NCBI GenBank assembly: GCA_024640925.1
Contig: JAHEEB010000132.1
Coordinates: 1 to 8,357, forward strand
DNA length: 8,357 bases
Source of the DNA: Bacteroidota bacterium
GTDB lineage: Bacteria; Bacteroidota; Bacteroidia; Bacteroidales; UBA10428
Direction: 5' to 3'
The translations under genes and the position numbers were made by a program. The notes beneath the pieces were generated by a model. It did not search any database, was not told where the DNA came from, and saw only the letters and a program-made list of their open reading frames with translations. This document shows positions 1 to 6,859 of this stretch, piece by piece. Position 1 is the first letter of the stretch. Each line of letters begins with the position of its first letter.

Positions 1-879
1 TGGGCCGTTTTTGTAAAATAATTTACACATTTCTATACCCAACAGAATGCGCAAATAACACATGGGGTGCGGGTCGCCGGGAATCATTTGGAATACGAAT
101 CCTGGTTCTCCAGCCAATACATCGTGCAAGGCGGCAACGGCGGCATAACCAACATTGACAAAAGCGAATGCATCGGCAGCTACTTCTGAAGCCCAACCTG
201 CCCATAGATCAGCTGCATTGGCCGATTGTGTTTTTAATCCATCCCTGAGGGTTTGGGCCAGTTCAGTGTTCCAGCTAAGTATATGGGCTACCTGATGCCC
301 TGCCTCGTGGATAATAGCTGTGGGCCGGAATAAATTATGGTATGTAACCTTTATGGCGGCTGCGGGACTAATGGTTTTGCCATCCCAAAGTCGTAGTCCG
401 GCTTTCAGGATAGAAGCGCCCAGCCCTTTGTCGACATAAGTGAGCACTGGAGGCGTAGCTACGCCTAATTTATCCAATAGCTGGCTCATGCTGCGGGTGC
501 TTAATACATCGCAGGAACTTAGCAGCGAAGCCATGTGTTCGCAGGTTCTTGTATTTACAGCATCGGCATAGAAATGGATAACTGTTTCGGCTTGCAAATA
601 TTGGGTACGGTATTTTAAAAGTTGCTGCCTTATATTGTCCATATCGGCATCAGAATAGGCATGGCTAACCATAGCTTCGAGGTTTTTGCCCCGCCAATGC
701 AATTGATGTGCTGTTTCTATCAGGCACTTTCGCAGCGAAAGCCCGAGGTATTTCTCCAGGCTTTCCCAAGCGGCATGGGTGGCAAAGTTCTCCATGTTGG
801 TGAGCCTTTCGGCAGCACTGGTCCAATGGCTGATTTGCCTTGTTAATTGCGATTTTATGTCGATGGAAACAGTTGCCAT
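1..879 (-). CDS. Putative HExxH zinc metallopeptidase, 3' end cut by the window edge
   Basis: The frame is open from ATG at 879 to the window edge, giving 293 residues with no stop, so the C terminus is missing. Residues 191-195 read HEAGH inside the helix-like TAIIHEAGHQVAHI. A second helix-like stretch, WASEVAADAFAFV, begins 34 residues after HEAGH and offers E232 as third zinc ligand, so the layout is gluzincin-like (His191, His195, Glu232, with Glu192 as general base). A GDPHPM motif follows at 268-273. The first 130 residues look helical, with no signal peptide or membrane segment, so the protein is probably made as a cytosolic product. The start lies 3 nt after the TAG of the 830-residue upstream gene, which implies co-transcription and probably translational coupling. 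I do not recognise a named family. The substrate is unknown; a co-delivered effector protease or a processing enzyme for its neighbour are both possible. Metallopeptidase activity is inferred from the motif alone. Confidence 0.8.
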   Translation of the reverse strand, partial: MATVSIDIKSQLTRQISHWTSAAERLTNMENFATHAAWESLEKYLGLSLRKCLIETAHQLHWRGKNLEAMVSHAYSDADMDNIRQQLLKYRTQYLQAETVIHFYADAVNTRTCEHMASLLSSCDVLSTRSMSQLLDKLGVATPPVLTYVDKGLGASILKAGLRLWDGKTISPAAAIKVTYHNLFRPTAIIHEAGHQVAHILSWNTELAQTLRDGLKTQSANAADLWAGWASEVAADAFAFVNVGYAAVAALHDVLAGEPGFVFQMIPGDPHPMCYLRILLGIEMCKLFYKNGP

Positions 880-882
880 TTT

Positions 883-3375
883 CTATCTGAATTTTTTACC
901 AGGTATAAACTCAATTTCAGGAATCGTAAACCGAGGAATAGAAATACTGGCAATGTCGGTTAGTTTTACTTTTCCTTTCAAAGCCTGCAGGATAACTTTG
1001 ATAGTTCCCATGCCTGGAAAGTTCCTCCATACAAGTCGGATGGTAACTCCATCGGCTGAATCCTGTTGCGCTTTGACAAATTCTGTGAAACGGTTTTTAA
1101 TGTATTTCACAACTGCATTGTAAGCCGATTCGGTAATTAATTCGATCAATTTAAGCACAACTGTCTTTAATGCTGTTGCAGCAAAACCTTCTTTGACTTC
1201 TTCCTGTTCAATTTTTTCAAGCTCATTATTAAAATACGATTCATGTATAATTTTGGTATAGTGCATGAAATTGGTTGAGATTTTTTCCTTCAGTAGTTTC
1301 CCGGAGGAATTTTTAAATACAATGGCAGCTCCAAGATAATCGCCTTTTTGAATCTTTTCCGATACCATTATTGCTTCGGCTTCGCTGAGATAACAATTGA
1401 TTTCGATGAATTCCTTTACAAAGTTCAGTATTACCTGCAGGTCAGAAATATTGGAAGGATATGATCCCCTGCGAGGCCTGCCTGGCCTGAATTGGGTTCC
1501 TGTTGTAACAGATGGTCTTATCCTTAAACGACTACCGGGTATTTCGAGATAATAAAAACGTTGGCCAATGCCAATGAGGTGGCGGGTGCGCAGGTATTGC
1601 GAACTTACATCTTTGCCGAGATTTGGCTCCCTTAGCAACAGGCCTGCTGCATTCTTTGTTAACGGGTGCAGTTGTATCCAGGAAAGCATGGACGAAGAGC
1701 CAAGCCCATAGGTGTTTTTTTCGTATTTGGTAATCTTGCTCAGCCATGTTCCCTTAATGGCTTCATAAAGGTGCATTCTGGCTTTTACTGGTTTTTCGAG
1801 GGTAATGCCCAATCTGTCCCGTAAAAATGAAGTTAAGGAATGTCCCCGGAATGATTCTACCTGGTCGGCAACGTTTTTGGTAATCTCAATATCGAATGTT
1901 TTTGTGTATTTTTTGTAGTGTTTCATTTTACCGTGTGGCATCATCATCCATGCTTCGTTACCCTGAGATGTTTCGCGTACACCAGGCAATACCATGCCGT
2001 CAGGAAAATTGGCCGACGCCGATTTTTCAAAAGCATCGTACACTGCCATTTCAAATAATTCCTGATCGGTAAATGTTTCGTTAGGCAAAGTAGCCAGTCT
2101 CTCAACAGTTTCCTCAACAGTTGCAGCGAGTGCTTCGTACGCAAGGCATTCCTGGTCAGGTTGTCGTTCCTGTTGATAATTATAAGATTGTGATGTTTCA
2201 AAGCCAATGATATTGAAACCGGTTTTAACAATTGCCCGGGACAAAACTGTAGCCTGTGGACCCGAAACAAATCTGCCAATCAGTTTGGCTACCTGGGCAG
2301 CTATGAAGTTAATTACCTTATCCCTTCCTATAATAGAAATACCTAGCTTTACTATTGGCTTTACAGCCATTAATGCAGGAATGAAATTTTGAATGGCAGG
2401 AGCTGCCGATTCGCCATCTTTTAATTCCCGTAAATCATTAACAAACTTATCTCTGGCGATATCAAGTTCGTATGATTGCATAGTTGAAGGGCCTTCGCCT
2501 GAAAAAGATTCGAAACTAAACAATTCCTGAGGAACTGATTCTTGTTCCCCAAACGTAAGGCTTGCTAAATATCCGTCGAGTTCATTTTGAATTACGGAAA
2601 CCTCAGTTGCCGTGGGTTGTTCTCCTTCAATTGCCCTTTCGGCTTCGTACTCCCCAACTTCGGATTTAAGTAACATTTTTCCTACTTTCAGGGCAATTGG
2701 TTGTATTGGTGGAGGTAATTTATTAACCGCTAATTTCAATATCTTTTCAAGAAACGGGCGCGCCAGGCCTTTCAGTTTTCCTAAAACAAACCCCGCAGGA
2801 TTTAAAAATGGTGCTGCTTTTTTGGCAACCGAAGCAACCTTTTTTACTACACTTTTAATTTTTTTGAAGAATTCTTCATGGAGCATTTCAAACCTTGGAG
2901 ACAACCCATCTGGTGGGTTTTCATACTCAGCAAGGAAGCTTTCCATCTCAACTTCGGATTTATTCAGGATATCGCTTTTTTCAATCTCGTTCACTAATCG
3001 TTCAATGGTGGTTTCGAGGCTTTGAGCCAGGGGGGCAAAATGTTCCCTGAGCATCGATTCTACCCGTTGTTCATATTGGGAATCTCTCATAGACTCGCCA
3101 GTGATTTTGTCGCTCACAAAATCGTGTGCTTCATTTAATACTTCATAAACAGCCTCTTCAAATTCAGAATCCTTAAGTTCTGCCAAAAAATTGGCTACTT
3201 CACCCGCTTTGGGGTCAGATACCATAATTCCTCCTTCGTATTCAAACTCCGAAAGAAAAGGACTTTCATAAGTAAAAGATTGAACAGGATTTTCGGCTTC
3301 GAATGCAGGGTTTGCTTCCCGGGTATCTTCAAATTTATCCAAAAATGGAGTCTCAAAGTATGGTTCGTTGTTCAT
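883..3375 (-). CDS. 830-residue protein with twin E-[TS]-P-F-L motifs; possible eCIS-associated or exported effector
   Basis: No enzyme family is recognised. The N terminus carries two similar acidic motifs, ETPFLDKFE (8-16) and ESPFLSEFE (37-45). An acidic helical region (60-165) follows. Residues 168-236 are Lys-rich and hydrophobic (FKKIKSVVKKVASVAKKAA, then a Pro-broken helix), and a second hydrophobic stretch lies at about 330-392. Next come a Met/His/Lys patch (477-490), a probable folded module (about 520-613, with QLHPLTKNAAGLLL), an Arg/Pro-rich linker (629-640) and a helical C-terminal part. There is no signal peptide. I recall similar layouts in unnamed proteins near extracellular contractile injection systems; I could not verify this here. 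The amphipathic stretches would suit membrane insertion after delivery, but could equally be a hydrophobic core. ATG at 3375 is the first start, preceded by an AT-only stretch without Shine-Dalgarno. The metallopeptidase gene follows after 3 nt. Confidence 0.85.
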   Translation of the reverse strand: MNNEPYFETPFLDKFEDTREANPAFEAENPVQSFTYESPFLSEFEYEGGIMVSDPKAGEVANFLAELKDSEFEEAVYEVLNEAHDFVSDKITGESMRDSQYEQRVESMLREHFAPLAQSLETTIERLVNEIEKSDILNKSEVEMESFLAEYENPPDGLSPRFEMLHEEFFKKIKSVVKKVASVAKKAAPFLNPAGFVLGKLKGLARPFLEKILKLAVNKLPPPIQPIALKVGKMLLKSEVGEYEAERAIEGEQPTATEVSVIQNELDGYLASLTFGEQESVPQELFSFESFSGEGPSTMQSYELDIARDKFVNDLRELKDGESAAPAIQNFIPALMAVKPIVKLGISIIGRDKVINFIAAQVAKLIGRFVSGPQATVLSRAIVKTGFNIIGFETSQSYNYQQERQPDQECLAYEALAATVEETVERLATLPNETFTDQELFEMAVYDAFEKSASANFPDGMVLPGVRETSQGNEAWMMMPHGKMKHYKKYTKTFDIEITKNVADQVESFRGHSLTSFLRDRLGITLEKPVKARMHLYEAIKGTWLSKITKYEKNTYGLGSSSMLSWIQLHPLTKNAAGLLLREPNLGKDVSSQYLRTRHLIGIGQRFYYLEIPGSRLRIRPSVTTGTQFRPGRPRRGSYPSNISDLQVILNFVKEFIEINCYLSEAEAIMVSEKIQKGDYLGAAIVFKNSSGKLLKEKISTNFMHYTKIIHESYFNNELEKIEQEEVKEGFAATALKTVVLKLIELITESAYNAVVKYIKNRFTEFVKAQQDSADGVTIRLVWRNFPGMGTIKVILQALKGKVKLTDIASISIPRFTIPEIEFIPGKKFR

Positions 3376-3769
3376 AAATTAATTAATTAGGTTGAAAAAC
3401 AATAAAATGATACTTAATTAGAACTGATAATGGAATCCTATCCGATTTTTTATGAGTTTTTTGTTTAAAATAAAATCTGTTTGCAATTGGTTATTTCGTA
3501 TGGAGCAACATATTTGAAATAAATTTACTAAGAACAAAATTGAAAGTATAGTAAAAATAAGACATACGTTATGGAATTGCCTTCGTATCTATGATTGAGA
3601 ATTATAACTTTTTTGTTTTTTAGTAACCAGAAAATAAAATCTCAATTTCAAGTACATTTTCCATGTTGGCAAAATTCCTGGCACTACTGAATAAATAATC
3701 TTCCGGACAACTATTCCCCTTAGCAGAAACTTTAGTCCTGAAATTCTGCTGTATCCCGAAGAGATTACA

Positions 3770-3849
3770 TGTTTATAGAAAATGGCATCAACAATAGATT
3801 CGACCCCGGATGGGGTCGAATACCATGCAATAATCTTTTTCTATAAACA
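3770..3849. repeat. 80-bp inverted-repeat element with an inner 10-bp hairpin
   Basis: The ends are a perfect 13-bp inverted repeat, TGTTTATAGAAAA (3770-3782) and TTTTCTATAAACA (3837-3849). Near the centre, ATTCGACCCC (3798-3807) and GGGGTCGAAT (3812-3821) form a perfect 10-bp stem around a 4-nt GGAT loop. The nested palindromes look like a small dispersed element of REP or MITE type; from memory, similar GACCCC/GGGGTC hairpins are scattered in related genomes. No coding frame is present. A T-rich tract follows the inner hairpin on the plus strand, but not immediately, so a terminator role is possible and unproven. Confidence 0.8.
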
Positions 3850-3857
3850 GATGACAT

Positions 3858-3888
3858 CTCTGAGGTCATTAAACGTTAGGCTTTACTT
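3858..3888. repeat. Imperfect direct repeat, copy 1 (left of the heptamer array)
   Basis: This copy contains the 15-mer AGGTCATTAAACGTT (3863-3877), preceded by CTCTG and followed by AGGCTTTACTT. The same 15-mer recurs at 4064-4078 in near-identical surroundings. It begins 8 bp after the 80-bp inverted-repeat element and ends 8 bp before the heptamer array. Confidence 0.75.
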
Positions 3889-3896
3889 CTATTCAA

Positions 3897-3980
3897 TATT
3901 CACGATTCACTAATCACAAATCACTAATCACAGATCACTGATCACTGATCACTATTCACTATTCACTCTTCACTCTTTAC
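3897..3980. repeat. Heptanucleotide tandem array, 12 units, consensus NNNTCAC
   Basis: Twelve consecutive 7-nt units fill 84 bp exactly. In order they are TATTCAC, GATTCAC, TAATCAC, AAATCAC, TAATCAC, AGATCAC, TGATCAC, TGATCAC, TATTCAC, TATTCAC, TCTTCAC and TCTTTAC. The last four bases TCAC are constant apart from the final unit, while the first three vary. The pattern resembles short tandemly repeated repetitive (STRR) heptamers described in cyanobacteria, and I believe similar arrays occur between genes in Bacteroidota. There is no coding sense in it. Its role is unknown; copy number may vary between strains by slippage. Confidence 0.9.
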
Positions 3981-4056
3981 AGTTACGAAGATTCTGAGAT
4001 CAAAAAAAATCACTTTTGTAAAAAATTTATTTTAAGAAAAGATTTTTAATCCTTAA

Positions 4057-4089
4057 CTCTCGAAGGTCATTAAACGTTGGCTCTGACTT
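4057..4089. repeat. Imperfect direct repeat, copy 2 (right of the heptamer array)
   Basis: This is the second copy of the unit at 3858-3888: CTCT, then CGA, then the exact 15-mer AGGTCATTAAACGTT (4064-4078), then GGCTCTGACTT. Small insertions and substitutions separate the two copies, which start 199 bp apart. It lies about 40 bp beyond the modC stop codon. Confidence 0.75.
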
Positions 4090-4127
4090 AATCAGCAGAC
4101 CCTGGCTAAATTCGAAATAAAGAATGC

Positions 4128-5018
4128 CTACCTTTTTATTTTGCGAATAAATGGATTAAACGCTTTTGTAAACACCAGTACCTGGTCGCCTTCGTGCAGG
4201 TTTTCGATATCGTTTTGAAAGGCTGTAACTTTTATAACCTGGTTTGTCCCTGTTATTACGGTTAACAGATAAAATGTATCGTGCTTTTCGATGCGCACCA
4301 GGGTACCGGTTATTTGTACCTTACCGCTTATTTTGTCATTCAGGAACAGTTCATCGGGGCTTCCTTTTCCTGTAACGATGCCCTGATCAATTTTCAGAAC
4401 TTTGTTTGCAAGCCTGAATACTTCCGACAGGTCGTGACTTACTAGCAATGTTGTGGTTTTATTGAATTGGTGTGCTTTAAGTATTTCATCCTGCAAAGCT
4501 GTTCTCATGTTCATATCTAATGCAGACAGGGGTTCGTCGAGCAGTAAAAAATCGGGTTTGCGGGCCAGTGTTCTGGCTAAAGCGACACGTTGTTTTTGTC
4601 CTCCTGAAAGCTTTGTTGGTTTCCGGTTTGCAAATTCGGTAAGTCCGAATTTATCCATAAGTTGATTGGCATAGTTTTTATCTTTGTCTTTCTGCGCGAA
4701 AGCAATATTCTGGTGAACGGTCATATTAGGGAACAAGGCATAATCCTGAAACATAAAACCAATATTCCTGTCCTGAGGCCTGAGATTAACAGAAGCCTGC
4801 GAATCGAACCAGACTTTATTGCCAACTCTGATTAAACCCCTATCAGGCTCGGTAAGTCCCGCAAGAATTCTCAGAAGAGTTGTTTTCCCAGCTCCCGAAT
4901 CGCCAAATACAACAACCAGCTCACCAAAATTCAGTGATGTTTTAATATGCAGGTTTAGTATTCCCGATGCCGAAATCAATTTTTTCTCAACATCTATTTC
5001 TATTAAATCATCTTCCAT
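4128..5018 (-). CDS. modC: Molybdate ABC transporter ATP-binding protein ModC
   Basis: This is the inner-membrane-associated ATPase that drives molybdate (or tungstate) import through ModB. All ABC motifs are intact in the 296-residue product: Walker A GDSGAGKT (39-46), Q-loop FMFQDY (88-93), signature LSGGQ (137-141), Walker B LLLDEP (158-163), D-loop SALD (165-168) and switch histidine H195 in LLVSHDLSEV. Residues about 232-296 form one C-terminal TOBE domain. That makes it shorter than the roughly 350-residue enterobacterial ModC, which has two TOBE modules. ATG at 5018 overlaps the end of modB by 16 nt, so translation is probably coupled. It is the last gene of the operon. Specificity for molybdate over tungstate comes from context and ModA, not from this protein. 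Confidence 0.93.
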   Translation of the reverse strand: MEDDLIEIDVEKKLISASGILNLHIKTSLNFGELVVVFGDSGAGKTTLLRILAGLTEPDRGLIRVGNKVWFDSQASVNLRPQDRNIGFMFQDYALFPNMTVHQNIAFAQKDKDKNYANQLMDKFGLTEFANRKPTKLSGGQKQRVALARTLARKPDFLLLDEPLSALDMNMRTALQDEILKAHQFNKTTTLLVSHDLSEVFRLANKVLKIDQGIVTGKGSPDELFLNDKISGKVQITGTLVRIEKHDTFYLLTVITGTNQVIKVTAFQNDIENLHEGDQVLVFTKAFNPFIRKIKR

Positions 5019-5683
5019 GATTCTTGTTTTCGATTAATAGTATATATGAGTATAAGTGTTGCAAAAGAAACAGCAAATAGTATTAAAGCATATCGGTTGG
5101 CTGTATCGAAATTCAGCGATTGTACCTCGTCGTAAATTGCAATTGAAGCTACCCGTGTTTCGCCAGGCATACTGCCACCAACCATTAATACAATACCGAA
5201 TTCGCCGATACAATGCGCAAAAGTCAATGCCAATGCAGTTATAAACGATGGTTTTATGTTTGGCAATAAGACTCTGAAAAAGGTGAATATTTTTGATTTA
5301 CCCATTGTGTACGAAGCTTCCCTGAAACTGTCGGGGAGCGTTCTCAGACCGCTTTGCAACGGTTGTATCATAAAAGGCAAACTAAAAATAACCGAGGCTA
5401 TTAAAACACCTTCGAAAGAAAATGCCAGATGTACATTAAAGAAACGACTTAACAGATCGCCAAACCAGTACCTTGGACTATAGGCTACTAAAACATAATA
5501 TCCCAGCACAGAAGGGGGCAGCACAAGAGGCATACTAATGAGCGCTTCGAGTATGGGTTTTAACCTGAACTTTGAATAGGCCATAAAGTAACTGACAGGA
5601 ATACCAATTATCAGAAGAATGAGTGTTGTTAATGTTGCAAGTTTAAGAGTAACCCACAGGGTTTCGATAAATGCCGTATCCAT
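5003..5683 (-). CDS. modB: Molybdate ABC transporter permease ModB
   Basis: This is the membrane channel subunit of the molybdate importer, acting as a dimer with ModC on the cytoplasmic side. The 226-residue length is typical. Hydrophobic segments are visible at about 11-35, 50-67, 92-108, 145-170 and 198-214. The EAA loop that docks on the ATPase is clear: REASYTMG (121-128) continuing to FRVLLP (136-141). The family-typical stretch EFGIVLMVGGSMPGETR lies at 161-177. The ATG at 5683 is 2 nt after the stop of the molbindin gene, and the 3' end overlaps modC by 16 nt. No defect is seen. Confidence 0.93.
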   Translation of the reverse strand: MDTAFIETLWVTLKLATLTTLILLIIGIPVSYFMAYSKFRLKPILEALISMPLVLPPSVLGYYVLVAYSPRYWFGDLLSRFFNVHLAFSFEGVLIASVIFSLPFMIQPLQSGLRTLPDSFREASYTMGKSKIFTFFRVLLPNIKPSFITALALTFAHCIGEFGIVLMVGGSMPGETRVASIAIYDEVQSLNFDTANRYALILFAVSFATLILIYTINRKQESWKMI

Positions 5684-5685
5684 AT

Positions 5686-6087
5686 TTATTGTTGCATTAA
5701 AGTGATTTCATTTGCTTTTATCAAAGCTAAAACATTATCGTTTTGCTTTAGCTCCATTGAATCGACAGAACGGGTTGTAATAGCGGAATGAATGATTTCT
5801 TCTCCAAACCTTAAGGTTATTACACTCATTATCTGACCACGTTCGATAAACTCAATAATACAGGGTAATTTGTTCCGCAGACTGATTTTTCCTGAAAATT
5901 CTTTAGCAAGAGATACTTCCGTTTCTTTAAAGACGGCGGATATGATATTCCCTGGCATTATCCATCGGGGAATTTCAGATGCTTCTATAAGCATAGCTGA
6001 CATGGGGCAGTTGCCTGCCTCCATATCGACCAGCACAATTCCATCGGAGGAATATACTTTAGTAATTTCAACATTTATGCGGTTCAT
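5686..6087 (-). CDS. Stand-alone two-TOBE (Mop) molbindin-like protein
   Basis: This 133-residue soluble protein is built from two related halves of about 65 residues. The end of half one, AVFKETEVSL (51-60), matches the end of half two, ALIKANEITL (121-130). The second half (from KISLRNKLPC at 67) is a clear Mop/TOBE module with ITTRSVDSMEL; the first is more diverged. TOBE/Mop domains bind molybdate or tungstate oxyanions at subunit interfaces. Its place between modA and modB (11 nt after modA, 2 nt before modB) supports a role in cytoplasmic molybdate storage, buffering or sensing. Genes of this type are often annotated only as molybdopterin-binding or TOBE-domain proteins. The family is sure from motifs; the exact role is inferred. 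No signal peptide or membrane segment is seen. Confidence 0.87.
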   Translation of the reverse strand: MNRINVEITKVYSSDGIVLVDMEAGNCPMSAMLIEASEIPRWIMPGNIISAVFKETEVSLAKEFSGKISLRNKLPCIIEFIERGQIMSVITLRFGEEIIHSAITTRSVDSMELKQNDNVLALIKANEITLMQQ

Positions 6088-6098
6088 AGCACTTTATT

Positions 6099-6842
6099 TT
6101 AAGGGAGAATGAAACCAAATTTTACAAATATAGGTTTGCATTCGTCACTTAGCACAAAATTCATGAATTTTGCTGCTTCCGGATTACGTTCCCAACCTTT
6201 TATTAGTACACAGGCTTGTTCAACGGGTTTATAGCTCTGGGGGTCCAGAACAAAATAGTTACCTTTATCCTTCATTTCATCACCAAAAACAAGAGCATAG
6301 GCAATAAAAGCTACTTCGGCATTCCCGGTTTCGGCAAACTGAGCCGCCTGGGCAATATTATCGGCATAAACAAGCTTACTTTTTGAGCTTTCGTACACGT
6401 TATAATACTTCATACATTGCACAGCTCTTTCGCCATAAGGGGCAGTTTCCGGTTTTGCAATGGCAATACGGTTTATTTTCTGATTCTTAAGAATATCTAT
6501 TCCGGTAGATACATCAATGGTATTACTCCACAAAACAAGCTTGCCAAATGCATATGTTTTTACTGGCCCAGAAACACAGCCCTGTTCTTTTAGTTTCTGG
6601 GGAAACTTACTATCCGCCGCCATAAAAAAATCGAATGAAGCCCCATTCATAATTTGTTGTGTTAAAGTTCCCGATGACCCAAGAGTTACTTCTATTTTAA
6701 CATCAGGGTTTGCCAAAGCATATTTTGCTTTAATATCATCGAGTATATACCGTAGGTTGCCCGCCGCAGCTATGTGTATGGTTTGTGCATGTATATTTAA
6801 CACAGCTGCACATATGATTGCTATAAAAATGAATCGTTTCAT
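6099..6842 (-). CDS. modA: Molybdate ABC transporter periplasmic binding protein ModA
   Basis: This periplasmic protein captures molybdate (or tungstate) and delivers it to ModB/ModC. I chose ATG at 6842 because it starts a signal peptide (MKRFIFIAIICAAVLNIHA, residues 1-19) followed at once by the mature strand QTIHIAAAGNL. An in-frame ATG at 6923 would add 27 residues before the signal and overlap the upstream gene. Family landmarks in the 247-residue product are AAAGN (25-29), GSSGTLTQQI (55-64), FDFFMAADSKFP (70-81), AKPETAPYGERA (129-140) and NIAQAAQFAETGNAEVAFIAY (162-182, oxyanion-pocket region). It begins 17 nt after the barrel gene stop, inside the operon. The oxyanion preference cannot be settled by eye. 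Confidence 0.93.
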   Translation of the reverse strand: MKRFIFIAIICAAVLNIHAQTIHIAAAGNLRYILDDIKAKYALANPDVKIEVTLGSSGTLTQQIMNGASFDFFMAADSKFPQKLKEQGCVSGPVKTYAFGKLVLWSNTIDVSTGIDILKNQKINRIAIAKPETAPYGERAVQCMKYYNVYESSKSKLVYADNIAQAAQFAETGNAEVAFIAYALVFGDEMKDKGNYFVLDPQSYKPVEQACVLIKGWERNPEAAKFMNFVLSDECKPIFVKFGFILP

Positions 6843-6859
6843 ATTTCTCTTTTTTTTGG

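Larger units (their letters stand above)
3376..4127. other. Repeat-rich intergenic region without a credible gene
   Basis: This 752-bp stretch separates the end of modC from the start of the 830-residue gene. Both neighbours are on the minus strand, so it must hold the modC 3' end and the promoter of the left operon. It is strongly AT-rich from 3376 to about 3650. The only ATG frames I see there are about a dozen codons or fewer. A 12-bp self-palindrome of AATT units (3377-3388) sits directly upstream of the 830-residue start. A 7-bp inverted pair, AGCAGAA/TTCTGCT, lies at 3722-3728 and 3744-3750. The repeats listed separately fill 3770-4089. I found no convincing Bacteroidota -33/-7 promoter pair (TTTG and TAnnTTTG) by eye, and no tRNA or other RNA gene. 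Confidence 0.75.

Noticed and set aside
622..1123. Plus-strand open frames at 622-846 and 779-1123
   Set aside because: They lie opposite the metallopeptidase and the 830-residue gene, overlap each other, and show no domain or start context. They are antisense shadows.
3662..3697. Small plus-strand ORF starting ATGTTGGC
   Set aside because: It has only 11 codons before a stop, with no ribosome-binding context or recognisable peptide type.
3798..3821. tRNA T-arm (TTCGA within a GC-rich stem)
   Set aside because: There is no acceptor stem, anticodon arm or cloverleaf around it; the TTCGA is part of a perfect hairpin.
3897..3980. CRISPR array
   Set aside because: Units are 7 nt with no spacers and no cas genes nearby; this is a simple tandem repeat.
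4079..4102. Rho-independent terminator after modC
   Set aside because: A weak bulged hairpin (GGCTCTGA/TCAGCAGACC) can be drawn, but no T-run follows it on the minus strand and it overlaps a direct repeat.
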